A DNA stretch of 64,000 nucleotides from the NCBI RefSeq assembly GCF_001639725.1, contig NZ_LTAW01000001.1, positions 248,001 to 312,000 of the forward strand, given 5' to 3'. Positions 53,424 through 61,954 of this stretch are shown here, in pieces; position 1 is the stretch's first letter; each line of letters begins with the position of its first letter. The notes beneath the pieces are model-generated. The model had not been told where the DNA came from. It ran no database searches and was given only the letters and a program-made list of their open reading frames with translations. A program made the position numbers and the translations under genes. This stretch comes from Marinomonas atlantica. GTDB lineage: Bacteria > Pseudomonadota > Gammaproteobacteria > Pseudomonadales > Marinomonadaceae.

Positions 53424-54587
53424 TTAAAGGTCAACCAGAGGGTTATTACTTACTAACATGGGCGTAAGCTGCAAGGTGTTAATTTTGGTAACGCTGGCAT
53501 TAATTGATTCGCTATCAGTGAGTAAGCCAAAGCGTATTTTGAAGACCTTACTGGCTTTTCCTTTAATCGTTGGTACGAGCCCTAAATTCCACTGATGCTT
53601 GCGGTTATAAGCAAAGGATGTACCGGGTTCTATACCGACAACATAACCTTGCTCGATGGTGTCGGTATTTTTCCATAAGGTCAAAACGGGGAGTGTGTCT
53701 TGTGCCCAGCTGACTTCAATGGCAGCGTCTCCCGCCGCGTTTTTCATCAGAGCATGACTCATACCTTCTTCATCAGCGATGGGCAATACATTGAATACCA
53801 TCTCGTCGAAATTTTTGGTCGGTGCTGACAGTTTATCCCACTCATGTACACCATTGACCGCATAAACGTTGAAAGGCGAAATCTGCGTGGCCGCAACATG
53901 TAACGTTGCGCCTTCTTCAAGCAATGGTGCACCAAAATTATTATGGTAAATCGCCTGATAGGTATTATCGTAATTCGAGAGGTTGGTAAGTGTATCTTGA
54001 ATGTGGATGTAGGGTTCGTCAGGTGTAAGAGAAAGCTCAGTTAGCACTTCAAAGTTAGTAAACTTAAAGCGTTTTTCGTCGACGCGTCCCGATAATGTAA
54101 CTCGATAGGGTGGGTACTGCTCTACGGTCAGGACGACTTCATCGGCAGGTGTGTTTTGGATGCGTCCATGAAGTGTCAGCATGTCGCCGTTGTCTTCGCC
54201 AGGGTGGCCTGCCCACTGATAACCGCAACGAACAAGCATTTCATTAAAGCCATCGAGCCATCCAAGTCCGCCAGACGCTTCTTGATTGATAAAACTTGGG
54301 TGTACCACTTCAGTAACGGGAGAGTCCCAGCCATATCGCAGTTCACTCCGAGACGCATCTAAGATGGCCATAGCACGCGTTGGTATCACTCTTAGCACTT
54401 TGTCACCCACAGTTAAGGTGATGAGCTTAGAGCCTTGCTGCTTGCCGCCACGTAGTGTTTGTAGCTTACATTCAATGGCAATGTCGCTAGGAAGCCCCAT
54501 ATCTTCGGCTGTTAAGTGGGCTGAACTCAGTTCAATGTTGTGATCGTGACTTAGAAACGTAAAACGAAACTCAGAGGACTGAGACAT
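53424..54587 (-). CDS. DUF4432 / aldose-1-epimerase-like protein
   Basis: The protein of about 387 residues contains VIPTRAMAILDASRSELRYG and the galactose-mutarotase-like segment GGLGWLDGFNEMLVRCGYQW; later YHNNFGAPLLEEGATLHVAA and VVGIEPGTSFAYNRKHQWNL continue the beta-sandwich. Such proteins are thought to act on sugars, possibly as epimerases. Exact substrate unknown, and no sugar operon is beside it. ATG 54587 follows GGGAG at correct spacing; an upstream start at 54617 is less likely. Confidence 0.78.
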   Translation of the reverse strand: MSQSSEFRFTFLSHDHNIELSSAHLTAEDMGLPSDIAIECKLQTLRGGKQQGSKLITLTVGDKVLRVIPTRAMAILDASRSELRYGWDSPVTEVVHPSFINQEASGGLGWLDGFNEMLVRCGYQWAGHPGEDNGDMLTLHGRIQNTPADEVVLTVEQYPPYRVTLSGRVDEKRFKFTNFEVLTELSLTPDEPYIHIQDTLTNLSNYDNTYQAIYHNNFGAPLLEEGATLHVAATQISPFNVYAVNGVHEWDKLSAPTKNFDEMVFNVLPIADEEGMSHALMKNAAGDAAIEVSWAQDTLPVLTLWKNTDTIEQGYVVGIEPGTSFAYNRKHQWNLGLVPTIKGKASKVFKIRFGLLTDSESINASVTKINTLQLTPMLVSNNPLVDL

Positions 54588-54899
54588 AACAACTCCCTTT
54601 ATAGGTGGTGACGTCACTATATCGAGTTGCTACGGTGCTGTAAAAGTGAAACCAATGGTCTACGCTTAAAGTGTGATCTGAGACTTGTCTCAAAGAATGC
54701 TGTAGATGCCAGCTTGCCTGGTTCTGCGGTGTGCTGGCGTGCAGCGGACGCTCTGTGTTCGTTTGCACGCCTTTTAATTTCCTGTCTTATTTATGTCTCA
54801 TTTTGTGCAAACTGTGCTATGACTTAATTGAGTCTTACTGTTGTTAAGTGTGAGCCTTACCGACATTCCTTTTGAAACATTAAGAGTATTCAGACGCCT
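54588..54899. promoter_or_regulatory. Divergent spacer upstream of the chemoreceptor
   Basis: This 312-bp region separates the divergent DUF4432 and chemoreceptor genes and should contain both promoters. I see no coding frame with a family signature and no clear sigma-28 motif. Confidence 0.4.
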
Positions 54900-56888
54900 A
54901 TGAAGTCAACCATGATGATTCGCCAGAAAGTGGTATTAGGATTAGCCGCTATTTTTGTATTAGCGATAGCTATGATTTATTTGGTGGTTGAAGGAAAAGT
55001 TAAAACGGATCTTATTGCAGAGCGACAAGCTCAAATCCAAGTTAACCAGCGTGGAGTGGTCGCGTTACTCGGTGCTAAATTAGACGAAGTACAGTTGATG
55101 ACCAGTTCACTTGCGTTAGCCGCAGCACAGTTACCAAAAGACACAGCGCTTTATAAACAGGTATTCCCCCCTCTGATTGATAATCATGGCGATGACAGTA
55201 TTGCGGGTGGTGGTATCTGGCCGGAGCCTAATGCGTTTACACAAGGCGTCGAGCGGCGTAGTTTTTTTTGGGCGCGTTCGGGTTCAGGAATCGAATTACT
55301 GGAAGACTATAATGATCCGGCGGGTTCGGGGTATCATAATGAGGGTTGGTATACCGTTGGGCGCAATGCGGCGATTAATCGATGTAGTTGGTCTGAAGCC
55401 TATACCGATCCAGTGTCTAAAGTGCCAATGGTAACGTGTACCATTCCGATTAAAGAGCAAAGCAAGTTTACTGGTGTCGCAACGGTTGACATGATGCTGG
55501 GTGGTATCACGCAGGTACTAGAAGAATATGGTTCCCAGAGCGAAGGGTATGTTTTTGCTTTGGATGCTCAAGGCCAGATGCTGAGTTTCCCTAAATCAGC
55601 TGCAAAAATCGTTAACGCCGATGACTCAATGGTGACCGCGAAAGAACTGGCAAGCCAACTACCTTGGTTGGCACCGGCTTTAAATGCAGCACGCAATAAC
55701 TCTGAAACTATGATGGAGTTGTCTCGAGATGAAATTTTGGGGCAGTCGGCTTTCGTTGATATTATTAAAGAACCAAAAACTGGTTGGACAATTGGTTTGG
55801 TCGTTCCTAAAGGCGTTATGACCGAAGTCGCTGACAGTATGAGCTGGTTTCTAATGATCGCATTAGGCGGTTTGCTGATCGTAGTGAGTGGTATCACGCT
55901 TATGTTCTTCCGTAGTTTATTGGCTCGTATCGAGCAGACGACGGAGCAGATTAACGGTTTGGTGTCCGGTAACACCTCACAAGAGCTTCAGATTCTGCAT
56001 GGCGATGAAATCGGCGCATTACGGAAATCGGTGAATGCGTATGGCGATAAACTGAAGGCCTTACTTGCGAGTATCCACGCTGAATCAAATAAGTTGGTGA
56101 GTGATGCAGGACGACTGAAAAATTTCAGTAATGAATTTTTGAGTAAGGCTAATAGCCTTAGTGACGAGAACCATACTTTGGCAGCGGCTACGGAGCAATT
56201 TGGCGCAACGTCCTCAGACGTTGCGATGTATTCCAATGAAACCAAAACGACAGTCGAGCGAATTCATGTGGAGGTTCGTACCAGCGGCGATGAGATGTCA
56301 GGTGTGATTAACACTATGCGGGTATTGTCAAAAACCATGGACGGTGCTCAGCAGAAAATCTTACAGTTGGACGAAGACAGTCGCAAAGCTCACAGCATGT
56401 TAAGTGTTATTCGGGATATTGCGGAGCAAACCAATTTGTTGGCGTTAAATGCGGCCATTGAGGCGGCTCGTGCTGGTGAGACGGGTCGAGGTTTTGCGGT
56501 CGTGGCGGATGAAGTTCGAAATCTAGCCGCTAAGAGTGAAAGCTCTGCAGTAGAGATTGAGCGTGTGCTAAACCGCTTGCAAGATGCCTCGAAAGACTCA
56601 GTTAGCTCGATGTCGCAGGGCCTTTCTGAAACGGAGAAAGCAGTAACCAGTGCAGAATCTACCGCCAGCCATTTGCAGGAAGTCGTGAGTTCATTCTCTT
56701 TGATCACCGATCAAGCAACACAGATATCGGTTGCGGCCAATGAGCAGCAAAAAGTCTCGAATGACCTAACCCAATTTGTTTCGCGCTTGCAGGCTTTAAC
56801 CAGCAGCAATGCAGATGATTCAAGTCATTTGAGCCACATGAGTGAAGAAATTGACGCAATCGCTAAGCGTTTGAACGAGCTACGCTAA
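54900..56888 (+). CDS. Methyl-accepting chemotaxis protein with Cache-like sensor
   Basis: This 662-residue protein has a short cytoplasmic start, one helix ([20 protein letters not shown]), a periplasmic Cache/PDC-like domain (about residues 35-310, with [20 protein letters not shown] and [20 protein letters not shown]), a second helix ([20 protein letters not shown]), HAMP and the signalling hairpin with the invariant [20 protein letters not shown]. It senses a small periplasmic molecule and modulates flagellar motion through CheA. It is a single gene. Two ATGs precede the first helix; the first is used here. Confidence 0.92.
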   Translation: MKSTMMIRQKVVLGLAAIFVLAIAMIYLVVEGKVKTDLIAERQAQIQVNQRGVVALLGAKLDEVQLMTSSLALAAAQLPKDTALYKQVFPPLIDNHGDDSIAGGGIWPEPNAFTQGVERRSFFWARSGSGIELLEDYNDPAGSGYHNEGWYTVGRNAAINRCSWSEAYTDPVSKVPMVTCTIPIKEQSKFTGVATVDMMLGGITQVLEEYGSQSEGYVFALDAQGQMLSFPKSAAKIVNADDSMVTAKELASQLPWLAPALNAARNNSETMMELSRDEILGQSAFVDIIKEPKTGWTIGLVVPKGVMTEVADSMSWFLMIALGGLLIVVSGITLMFFRSLLARIEQTTEQINGLVSGNTSQELQILHGDEIGALRKSVNAYGDKLKALLASIHAESNKLVSDAGRLKNFSNEFLSKANSLSDENHTLAAATEQFGATSSDVAMYSNETKTTVERIHVEVRTSGDEMSGVINTMRVLSKTMDGAQQKILQLDEDSRKAHSMLSVIRDIAEQTNLLALNAAIEAARAGETGRGFAVVADEVRNLAAKSESSAVEIERVLNRLQDASKDSVSSMSQGLSETEKAVTSAESTASHLQEVVSSFSLITDQATQISVAANEQQKVSNDLTQFVSRLQALTSSNADDSSHLSHMSEEIDAIAKRLNELR

Positions 56889-56918
56889 AACGAAAAAGTC
56901 CAGTGATTATTCCCAAAA

Positions 56919-56944
56919 GCCTGCAATTTAAAGCAGGTTTTTTT
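56919..56944 (+). terminator. Short intrinsic terminator after the chemoreceptor
   Basis: CCTGC (56919-56923) pairs with GCAGG (56932-56936), followed by eight T. The stem is only five base pairs, with flanking A/T pairs. Confidence 0.6.
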
Positions 56945-57006
56945 TGCTCGAAAAAGCCCTTTGAATTGGCGTAAGCTAAACAGAGATTGAATAATAAAGG
57001 AGCGAC

Positions 57007-57873
57007 ATGATGAAGGTAAGTTTCTTAGGGCTAGGAACAATGGGCTATCCAATGGCAGGTCATGTCAGTCGCGCTGGGCATGAAGTCACTGTTTATAACC
57101 GTACATCCAGCAAAGCTCAAAATTGGTTGGAGACATACTCTGGGGCGATGGCGTTGACGCCAGAAAGCGCTGCAAACGCCTCGGATATTGTTCTAACGTG
57201 TGTGGGTAACGATGACGATCTGCGCCAATTGTATTTAGGCGAGCAGGGGGCGTTGGCCTCAGCACGTCCAGGGACCTTGTTTATCGATCATACGACGGCT
57301 TCAGCCGAAGTCGCAAAAGAACTTGCTGAAGCGGCTGAAGCCAAAACCTGTCGCTTCTTAGATGCGCCAGTCTCAGGAGGACAAGCCGGTGCGGAAAATG
57401 GTGTCCTAACGGTTATGATAGGTGGCTCTCAATCGGACATTGATGAGGCTCAGCCAGTATTGGAGTGCTTTGCTAAAGCTTATACTCGCATGGGGGAAGT
57501 AGGTGCAGGTCAGCTGACTAAAATGGTGAATCAGATATTGGTGGGTGGTGTTTTAAGTGGACTGTCAGAAGGTATCCGCTTTGCTCAGCAAGCAGGGTTA
57601 GACATTGAAACCTTGGTGGAAACACTTAAGCATGGCGCGGCCGGCTCGTGGCAGTTAGAAAACCGAGGTGCGACCATGGCTAAGGATGAATTCGATTTTG
57701 GCTTTGCTATTGAATGGATGCACAAAGATTTGGGCATTGCTTTGGCTCAAGCGCAGCGCATGGGACTAATCTTACCGTATACCCAAGTCATTGATTCGGA
57801 TTATCAGGGGTTAATCGAAGACGGTCGTGGACGCCAGGACACCTCTGTGTTGATTAAAGCCTTGGGGAAATAA
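57007..57873 (+). CDS. 3-hydroxyisobutyrate dehydrogenase / GlxR-like oxidoreductase
   Basis: The 288-residue protein has the beta-hydroxyacid dehydrogenase layout: FLGLGTMGYPMAGHVSRAGH (dinucleotide loop), DAPVSGGQAGAENGVLTVMI (substrate motif) and the catalytic lysine in GQLTKMVNQIL. A family member could reduce tartronate semialdehyde to glycerate or oxidise 3-hydroxyisobutyrate. If it made glycerate, it would feed the glycerate kinase at 20 kb, but that link is speculative. Two ATGs are adjacent at 57007 and 57010 after AAGGAGC. Confidence 0.88.
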   Translation: MMKVSFLGLGTMGYPMAGHVSRAGHEVTVYNRTSSKAQNWLETYSGAMALTPESAANASDIVLTCVGNDDDLRQLYLGEQGALASARPGTLFIDHTTASAEVAKELAEAAEAKTCRFLDAPVSGGQAGAENGVLTVMIGGSQSDIDEAQPVLECFAKAYTRMGEVGAGQLTKMVNQILVGGVLSGLSEGIRFAQQAGLDIETLVETLKHGAAGSWQLENRGATMAKDEFDFGFAIEWMHKDLGIALAQAQRMGLILPYTQVIDSDYQGLIEDGRGRQDTSVLIKALGK

Positions 57874-57889
57874 CCCAAGGCTTTGTTTG
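57856..57889 (+). terminator. Terminator hairpin spanning the stop codon
   Basis: AAAGCCTTGGG (57856-57866) pairs with CCCAAGGCTTT (57874-57884), followed by TGTTT. The TAA stop at 57871 lies in the loop, so the end of the coding sequence doubles as terminator stem. Confidence 0.7.
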
Positions 57890-57906
57890 AACATGTAAAC
57901 GAGACG

Positions 57907-58647
57907 TTAGAACGAGTACAGCACCGATGCCGTGGTTTCAGTATCCGTAGTTTCCGTATTCGCTGGCACATCTGATGTGTATTTCACTCGATACGCTAGC
58001 TTCATGGCTAGATTATCGATCAAGTTTGCCTGTAATGAGGAAACAGACTCATTCACAGTATTGCCTCCACTAGTGCTGATTTCACTGGTCAATTCTTGGC
58101 GGAAGAGGGAGGTTTTGGTGAAGTGTTTTTCATAAGTGCCAGCTAAGCGAACAAACGTTCCACGGTCAGATTCTCCACTGGCACTATCTCGATCAATCGC
58201 AAAGTCGCGATAACCTACTCCAGCAGAGGCTTCCAAGTAAGAGCCGTCAGAGGCTTGCCAGAAGCGATTACCGTAACCTGTAGAGCCTGTGCTTTTGCTT
58301 CGGTATCCCGAAAAGCGATCATTCTCGTAGGTACCACGGACATACCAAAACTCTTCCGTGTTAAATTTGTAGTTGCTCTGTACCGAGCCAGAATATTTTT
58401 CAGCCGTTGTATCACTGTCCGAACTGCTATAAAGCGAGCTTAAACTGTAGTTAGTGCGCCATTGAATAGATTCTTGAGTCAGATCTAAACGGCCATTAAT
58501 GTTGTTGGTGTCACTGTTTCCGGATGTGGAAACAAAGCCAAGCTCAGCCGAGCCTGACCAGTTGTCAGCGTTACTGTCGGTATCGGCAAAGGCAGTGGGA
58601 GAAGCCAAGCTGGTAGCAAACAAAGGGATTAGCAGAGCTCTGTTCAT
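57907..58647 (-). CDS. DUF481 outer-membrane beta-barrel protein (YdiY-like)
   Basis: The 246-residue protein has a signal peptide (MNRALLIPLFATSLASPTAF, then ADTDS) and repeating amphipathic beta-strands with aromatic girdles (WSGSAELGFVSTSGNSDTNN, YSGSVQSNYKFNTEEFWYVR), ending in SVLYSF with the C-terminal Phe typical of outer-membrane barrels. DUF481 proteins are salt-induced outer-membrane proteins of unknown function. It is convergent with the oxidoreductase gene at 57007. Confidence 0.88.
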   Translation of the reverse strand: MNRALLIPLFATSLASPTAFADTDSNADNWSGSAELGFVSTSGNSDTNNINGRLDLTQESIQWRTNYSLSSLYSSSDSDTTAEKYSGSVQSNYKFNTEEFWYVRGTYENDRFSGYRSKSTGSTGYGNRFWQASDGSYLEASAGVGYRDFAIDRDSASGESDRGTFVRLAGTYEKHFTKTSLFRQELTSEISTSGGNTVNESVSSLQANLIDNLAMKLAYRVKYTSDVPANTETTDTETTASVLYSF

Positions 58648-58868
58648 GTTTCGTGTCCTTTTAATCTTGAACGGCTTATGCCACCAAACGTAACATAGTC
58701 ATTTATCTGACAAGAGTGAATGAGAGCAGGTTGCATTGTTTGACCATACTTTCCCTAATTTCTTGAAAATTGCTTAAGTTGATCTTGCAGCAAAGTTTTT
58801 AATTCCTTTTTTATCGAGTGGTTCGTTAAACTGCTCCACTAATAAACAGCAGAGAGTAGAGACGACTT

Positions 58869-59378
58869 GTGTCGGATGTTAAGCGTTATTTAAATGGCTA
58901 TGAATCGAGCTTGCAACAGCAAGTAGAGGCGATGTTGTTAGCGGAGAAAACTGGGGTATGGCTGAAGAGTAAGTACCCAAACCCTCATCAGTTGGCGGGA
59001 GAAAAACAGCTCTATGAGTATGCGCAAGACATCAAACAAGAATTTATGCGAAGCTCCGCACCCATAAGCAAGGTTGTCTATGATGATAAGATTCACGTGA
59101 TTAACAATGCGTTAGGGCTTCATAGCTTTGTATCGCGGGTGCAGGGTAATAAGCTCAAAGCAAAGCATGAGATTCGCGTTGCTTCGATGTTTCGGCGTGT
59201 TCCAGAAGCTATGTTGAGAATGATTTTGGTACACGAGTTAGCCCATCTTCGTGAAAAAGAACACAATAAAGCTTTTTACAAGCTGTGCCGTCATATGGAA
59301 CCGAACTATCACCAGCTAGAGTTTGAGCTACGCATCTATCTTTGCCATAAAGAAAAGTTTGGTGAATTATGGAAGTGA
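58869..59378 (+). CDS. ygjP: YgjP-like M48-type metallopeptidase-family protein
   Basis: At 169 residues the protein matches E. coli YgjP nearly end to end (IHVINNALGLHSFVSRVQGN then KLKAKHEIRVASMFR) and carries the zinc site in LVHELAHLREKEHNKAF: HELAH, with the third ligand the His in EHNKAF. It belongs to the DUF45/WLM metallopeptidase group, although the E. coli protein has been studied as a pyrophosphatase, so in vivo activity is unclear. The start is GTG 58869. A hairpin terminator overlaps its stop codon. Confidence 0.87.
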   Translation: MSDVKRYLNGYESSLQQQVEAMLLAEKTGVWLKSKYPNPHQLAGEKQLYEYAQDIKQEFMRSSAPISKVVYDDKIHVINNALGLHSFVSRVQGNKLKAKHEIRVASMFRRVPEAMLRMILVHELAHLREKEHNKAFYKLCRHMEPNYHQLEFELRIYLCHKEKFGELWK

Positions 59379-59406
59379 GGACTGAAGCAGCACTTCAGTC
59401 CTTTAT
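59378..59406 (+). terminator. Hairpin terminator after ygjP
   Basis: AGGACTGAAG (59378-59387) pairs with CTTCAGTCCT (59393-59402), followed by TTATC. The stem begins at the last base of the stop codon. Confidence 0.75.
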
Positions 59407-59415
59407 CAATAGAGC

Positions 59416-60252
59416 CTAGTCAAAGTCGGCTGAGCTGTGACGTTCAGTCAAACCATCATCAGCCCATGTATTATTTACCCTGATCCCTCGCTTAACAGCA
59501 GGACGTTCTGCAATCATCTCAGCCCAGCGTTTAACATAAGGGTAGTCATCCACTTGCAAGAATTCTGCTGCATCGTATAGCTTGCCAAGTACTAAATTGC
59601 CATACCAAGGCCAAATGGCTATGTCAGCAATAGAGTATTCGTCCCCTGCGATAAACTTGTTCTCAACAAGATGTTTATTGAGTAGATCAAGTTGACGCTT
59701 GGTTTCCATAGCATAGCGATTAATTGGATATTCGAGTTTTTCAGGCGCGTAGGCGTAAAAATGGCCAAAGCCACCACCTAGAAATGGAGCCGCTCCCATT
59801 TGCCACATGAGCCAATTTCGGCATTCTGTTTTGGCTTTGATATCACTAGGAATTAACGTATCAAATTTGTCGGCTAGATATTGCAGAATTGAACCTGACT
59901 CAAAAACACGGACTTGAGGATCTGTGGTCGTGTCGATCAAGGCTGGAATTTTTGAGTTAGGGTTTATCTCAACAAAGCCAGATGAGAACTGTGTACCTTC
60001 ACCAATATCGATTGTATACGCATCGTATTCGGCATCCGTTATGCCCAGTTCTAACAACTCTTCAAACATAATGGTGGCTTTTTGGCCATTTGGAGTTGCT
60101 AAGGAATACAGTTGAAAGGGATGATTGCCTCGGGTCAACTTTTTCTCGTGAGTAGGACCTGAGTAGGGGCGATTGGTCTTAGCCCACTTTCCAGCTTCGC
60201 TTTCATCGTACTTCCAAACGTTAGGTGGTGTATATTCGTTCTCCGAACTCAT
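59416..60252 (-). CDS. yghU: Glutathione-dependent disulfide-bond oxidoreductase (YghU-like)
   Basis: The 278-residue protein aligns by eye with E. coli YghU: RPYSGPTHEKKLTRGNHPFQ, ATPNGQKATIMFEELLELGI, SSGFVEINPNSKIPALID and FLGGGFGHFYAYAPEKLEYP. This GST-fold enzyme uses two glutathione molecules for disulfide-bond reduction. It is monocistronic, facing ygjP. A slightly shorter C-terminus than E. coli (288) is seen. Confidence 0.92.
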   Translation of the reverse strand: MSSENEYTPPNVWKYDESEAGKWAKTNRPYSGPTHEKKLTRGNHPFQLYSLATPNGQKATIMFEELLELGITDAEYDAYTIDIGEGTQFSSGFVEINPNSKIPALIDTTTDPQVRVFESGSILQYLADKFDTLIPSDIKAKTECRNWLMWQMGAAPFLGGGFGHFYAYAPEKLEYPINRYAMETKRQLDLLNKHLVENKFIAGDEYSIADIAIWPWYGNLVLGKLYDAAEFLQVDDYPYVKRWAEMIAERPAVKRGIRVNNTWADDGLTERHSSADFD

Positions 60253-60341
60253 GATCTACTCCTCATTAATTTGTCTTAGTAAAGTTATAGGGCGATCCAG
60301 TGAGAACCTCAAGGGTAGGAGTAAGGAGACTGTGTGCAAAC

Positions 60342-60368
60342 AAAAAAGCCAGCATTAAATGCTGGCTT
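60342..60368 (-). terminator. Intrinsic terminator after ilvE (minus strand)
   Basis: On the minus strand AAGCCAGCAT and ATGCTGGCTT form a stem ending in a run of T (A at 60342-60347 on the plus strand). It serves ilvE, whose stop is at 60391. Confidence 0.8.
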
Positions 60369-60390
60369 TGACTCGTTAACGAAACGTTGC

Positions 60391-61389
60391 TTAGGCGATT
60401 TTAGTCAACCAATTATGCTTGTCAGGTGCTTTACCCCACTGAATGTCGTTCAGTGCTTGGCGCAGCTTCTGAGCAATAGGGCCTGTATCTCCAGAACCGA
60501 CTTTGTACTCTTTATCATTATGGATAAAGGTGCCAACAGACGTTAATACCGCAGCGGTACCAGAAAGCATGGCTTCTACGCCAGGCTTAGCGGCACGCTC
60601 AAGAAGTTCCTCAACTGAGACTTCACGCTCAGAAACCGTCATGCCTAGATCTTCAGCAATGGTAAGGATACTAGAGCGCGTAACGCCGTGTAGGAAGCTT
60701 GAGTCCAATGCCTTGGTGATGATTTCGTTGCCATCTACGATTAAGAAGTTGGCTGCGCCCGTTTCAGTGATGTAGCCATTTGGGCAGAAAAGAATCTGAT
60801 CGGCTTGGTACTTCGCTTTCGCTTCCAGCGTTGGTGCAAGAGCACTGGCGTAGTTACCACCACTTTTGATCATGCCCATGTGTGGCGCACAGCGTTGACC
60901 GGTCTCATCAAGCAGCAGACGCAGAGCTTTAGCACCGCCGGCAAAATAGTCACCTACTGGTGAAAGCAAGATGTAAACCATCGACGTTTCAGAGGGCGCT
61001 GCCGCTTTACCAACCGCTGCTTCTGTACCGATGTGTGTCGGACGAATGTACATTGAGCCAGGAGGTAAAGGAACATCTGCAGCGTATTCAGCCACAACGT
61101 CTTTAATCATTTGAGAGACTTGTTCTTTGTCGATTTCCGGCAACGACAACAATTGGCTGCTTTGCGCGAAGCGATTGACGTTTTGGTCCATTCGAAAGAC
61201 GTGCACGCTGCCGTCTTCATGACGGAATGCTTTCAAGCCTTCAAAACAAGTGCTTGAGTAGTGCAAAACGTGCGCACCTGGGTGCAGAGAGATGCTGTCA
61301 GATGAAACGATCTGAGCGTCAGACCATTGATTATTTTCGAATGTTGCTAATGCCATTTTCGGCATAAACACGCTACCAAAAGCCGCCAT
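60391..61389 (-). CDS. ilvE: Branched-chain amino acid aminotransferase
   Basis: At 332 residues this is a class IV aminotransferase: HVLHYSSTCFEGLKAFRHED, the PLP lysine in MGMIKSGGNYASAL, ITETGAANFLIVDG and FLHGVTRSSILTIAEDLGMT. It transfers the amino group between glutamate and Val, Leu or Ile, the last step of their biosynthesis and the first of breakdown. The start ATG 61389 follows AGGAACCC. It is transcribed alone, 305 bp from fdsD. Confidence 0.93.
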   Translation of the reverse strand: MAAFGSVFMPKMALATFENNQWSDAQIVSSDSISLHPGAHVLHYSSTCFEGLKAFRHEDGSVHVFRMDQNVNRFAQSSQLLSLPEIDKEQVSQMIKDVVAEYAADVPLPPGSMYIRPTHIGTEAAVGKAAAPSETSMVYILLSPVGDYFAGGAKALRLLLDETGQRCAPHMGMIKSGGNYASALAPTLEAKAKYQADQILFCPNGYITETGAANFLIVDGNEIITKALDSSFLHGVTRSSILTIAEDLGMTVSEREVSVEELLERAAKPGVEAMLSGTAAVLTSVGTFIHNDKEYKVGSGDTGPIAQKLRQALNDIQWGKAPDKHNWLTKIA

Positions 61390-61640
61390 TATGGGTTCCT
61401 ATTGAATGATAATACGATAAAGGATATGTGCGATTAAGTTTGGTCAGGCGATGAGATTAAATGTCCAAGACTTAATCTTAAAATAGTAAAACAGTTTAGC
61501 GTTGTAAGAAAGTGAGATTGTTGGAATAAAGTACTCTTGCCCTTAATTATCAATGTTTAAGTGGTTGTTATTATGTGCACAGCCGATTGATAAAGGGCTG
61601 GCGTATTAATAATCCCTTCTGTTAGCAAACATGCCGTTAT
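61390..61640. other. ilvE upstream region
   Basis: Together with the fds terminator this gap is 305 bp. It carries the ilvE promoter (minus strand). I see no coding frame, dyad or leader peptide rich in branched-chain codons, so classical attenuation is not evident. Confidence 0.4.
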
Positions 61641-61672
61641 AAAAAAGCCTCTTCAAAGAAGAGGCTTTTTTT
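61641..61672 (-). terminator. Strong terminator after the formate dehydrogenase operon
   Basis: AAAAAAGCCTCTTC (61641-61654) and GAAGAGGCTTTTTTT (61658-61672) form a compact hairpin with A and T tracts at either side, usable in both directions. It follows fdsD by 23 bp. Confidence 0.9.
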
Positions 61673-61694
61673 AGAGTTTAGCAATGTAGATAGC

Positions 61695-61934
61695 TTAAGC
61701 GCTTACGTTCACTTTGGCAGATAATTGTTCAGCCGCAAGTTTAGCTGCTGGTTCAAATTCTGCTGTGCCGCTTGCAAGTTGCGCCGCTAGGATCTTCTTC
61801 ATGCGACGTGACCAGAATTTAGTGATGTGGTTTTCCACGATATCCGCTACTTCTGATTCCGATCCAGCGCTCACATTGTTTTGGGCAATGTGATTGATCA
61901 TCGTTACGATGCTTTCTTCTTCAGTATGAAACAT
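61695..61934 (-). CDS. fdsD: Formate dehydrogenase delta subunit
   Basis: This 79-residue helical protein (IVTMINHIAQNNVSAGSESE, then VADIVENHITKFWSRRMKKI) matches the small FdsD subunit/chaperone-like protein of NAD-dependent molybdenum formate dehydrogenases. It is encoded 20 bp after the catalytic subunit and terminates the operon. FdsD is thought to help molybdenum-cofactor insertion or stability of the enzyme. Confidence 0.88.
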   Translation of the reverse strand: MFHTEEESIVTMINHIAQNNVSAGSESEVADIVENHITKFWSRRMKKILAAQLASGTAEFEPAAKLAAEQLSAKVNVSA

Positions 61935-61954
61935 AGTGCTCTCTCAATACCTAC

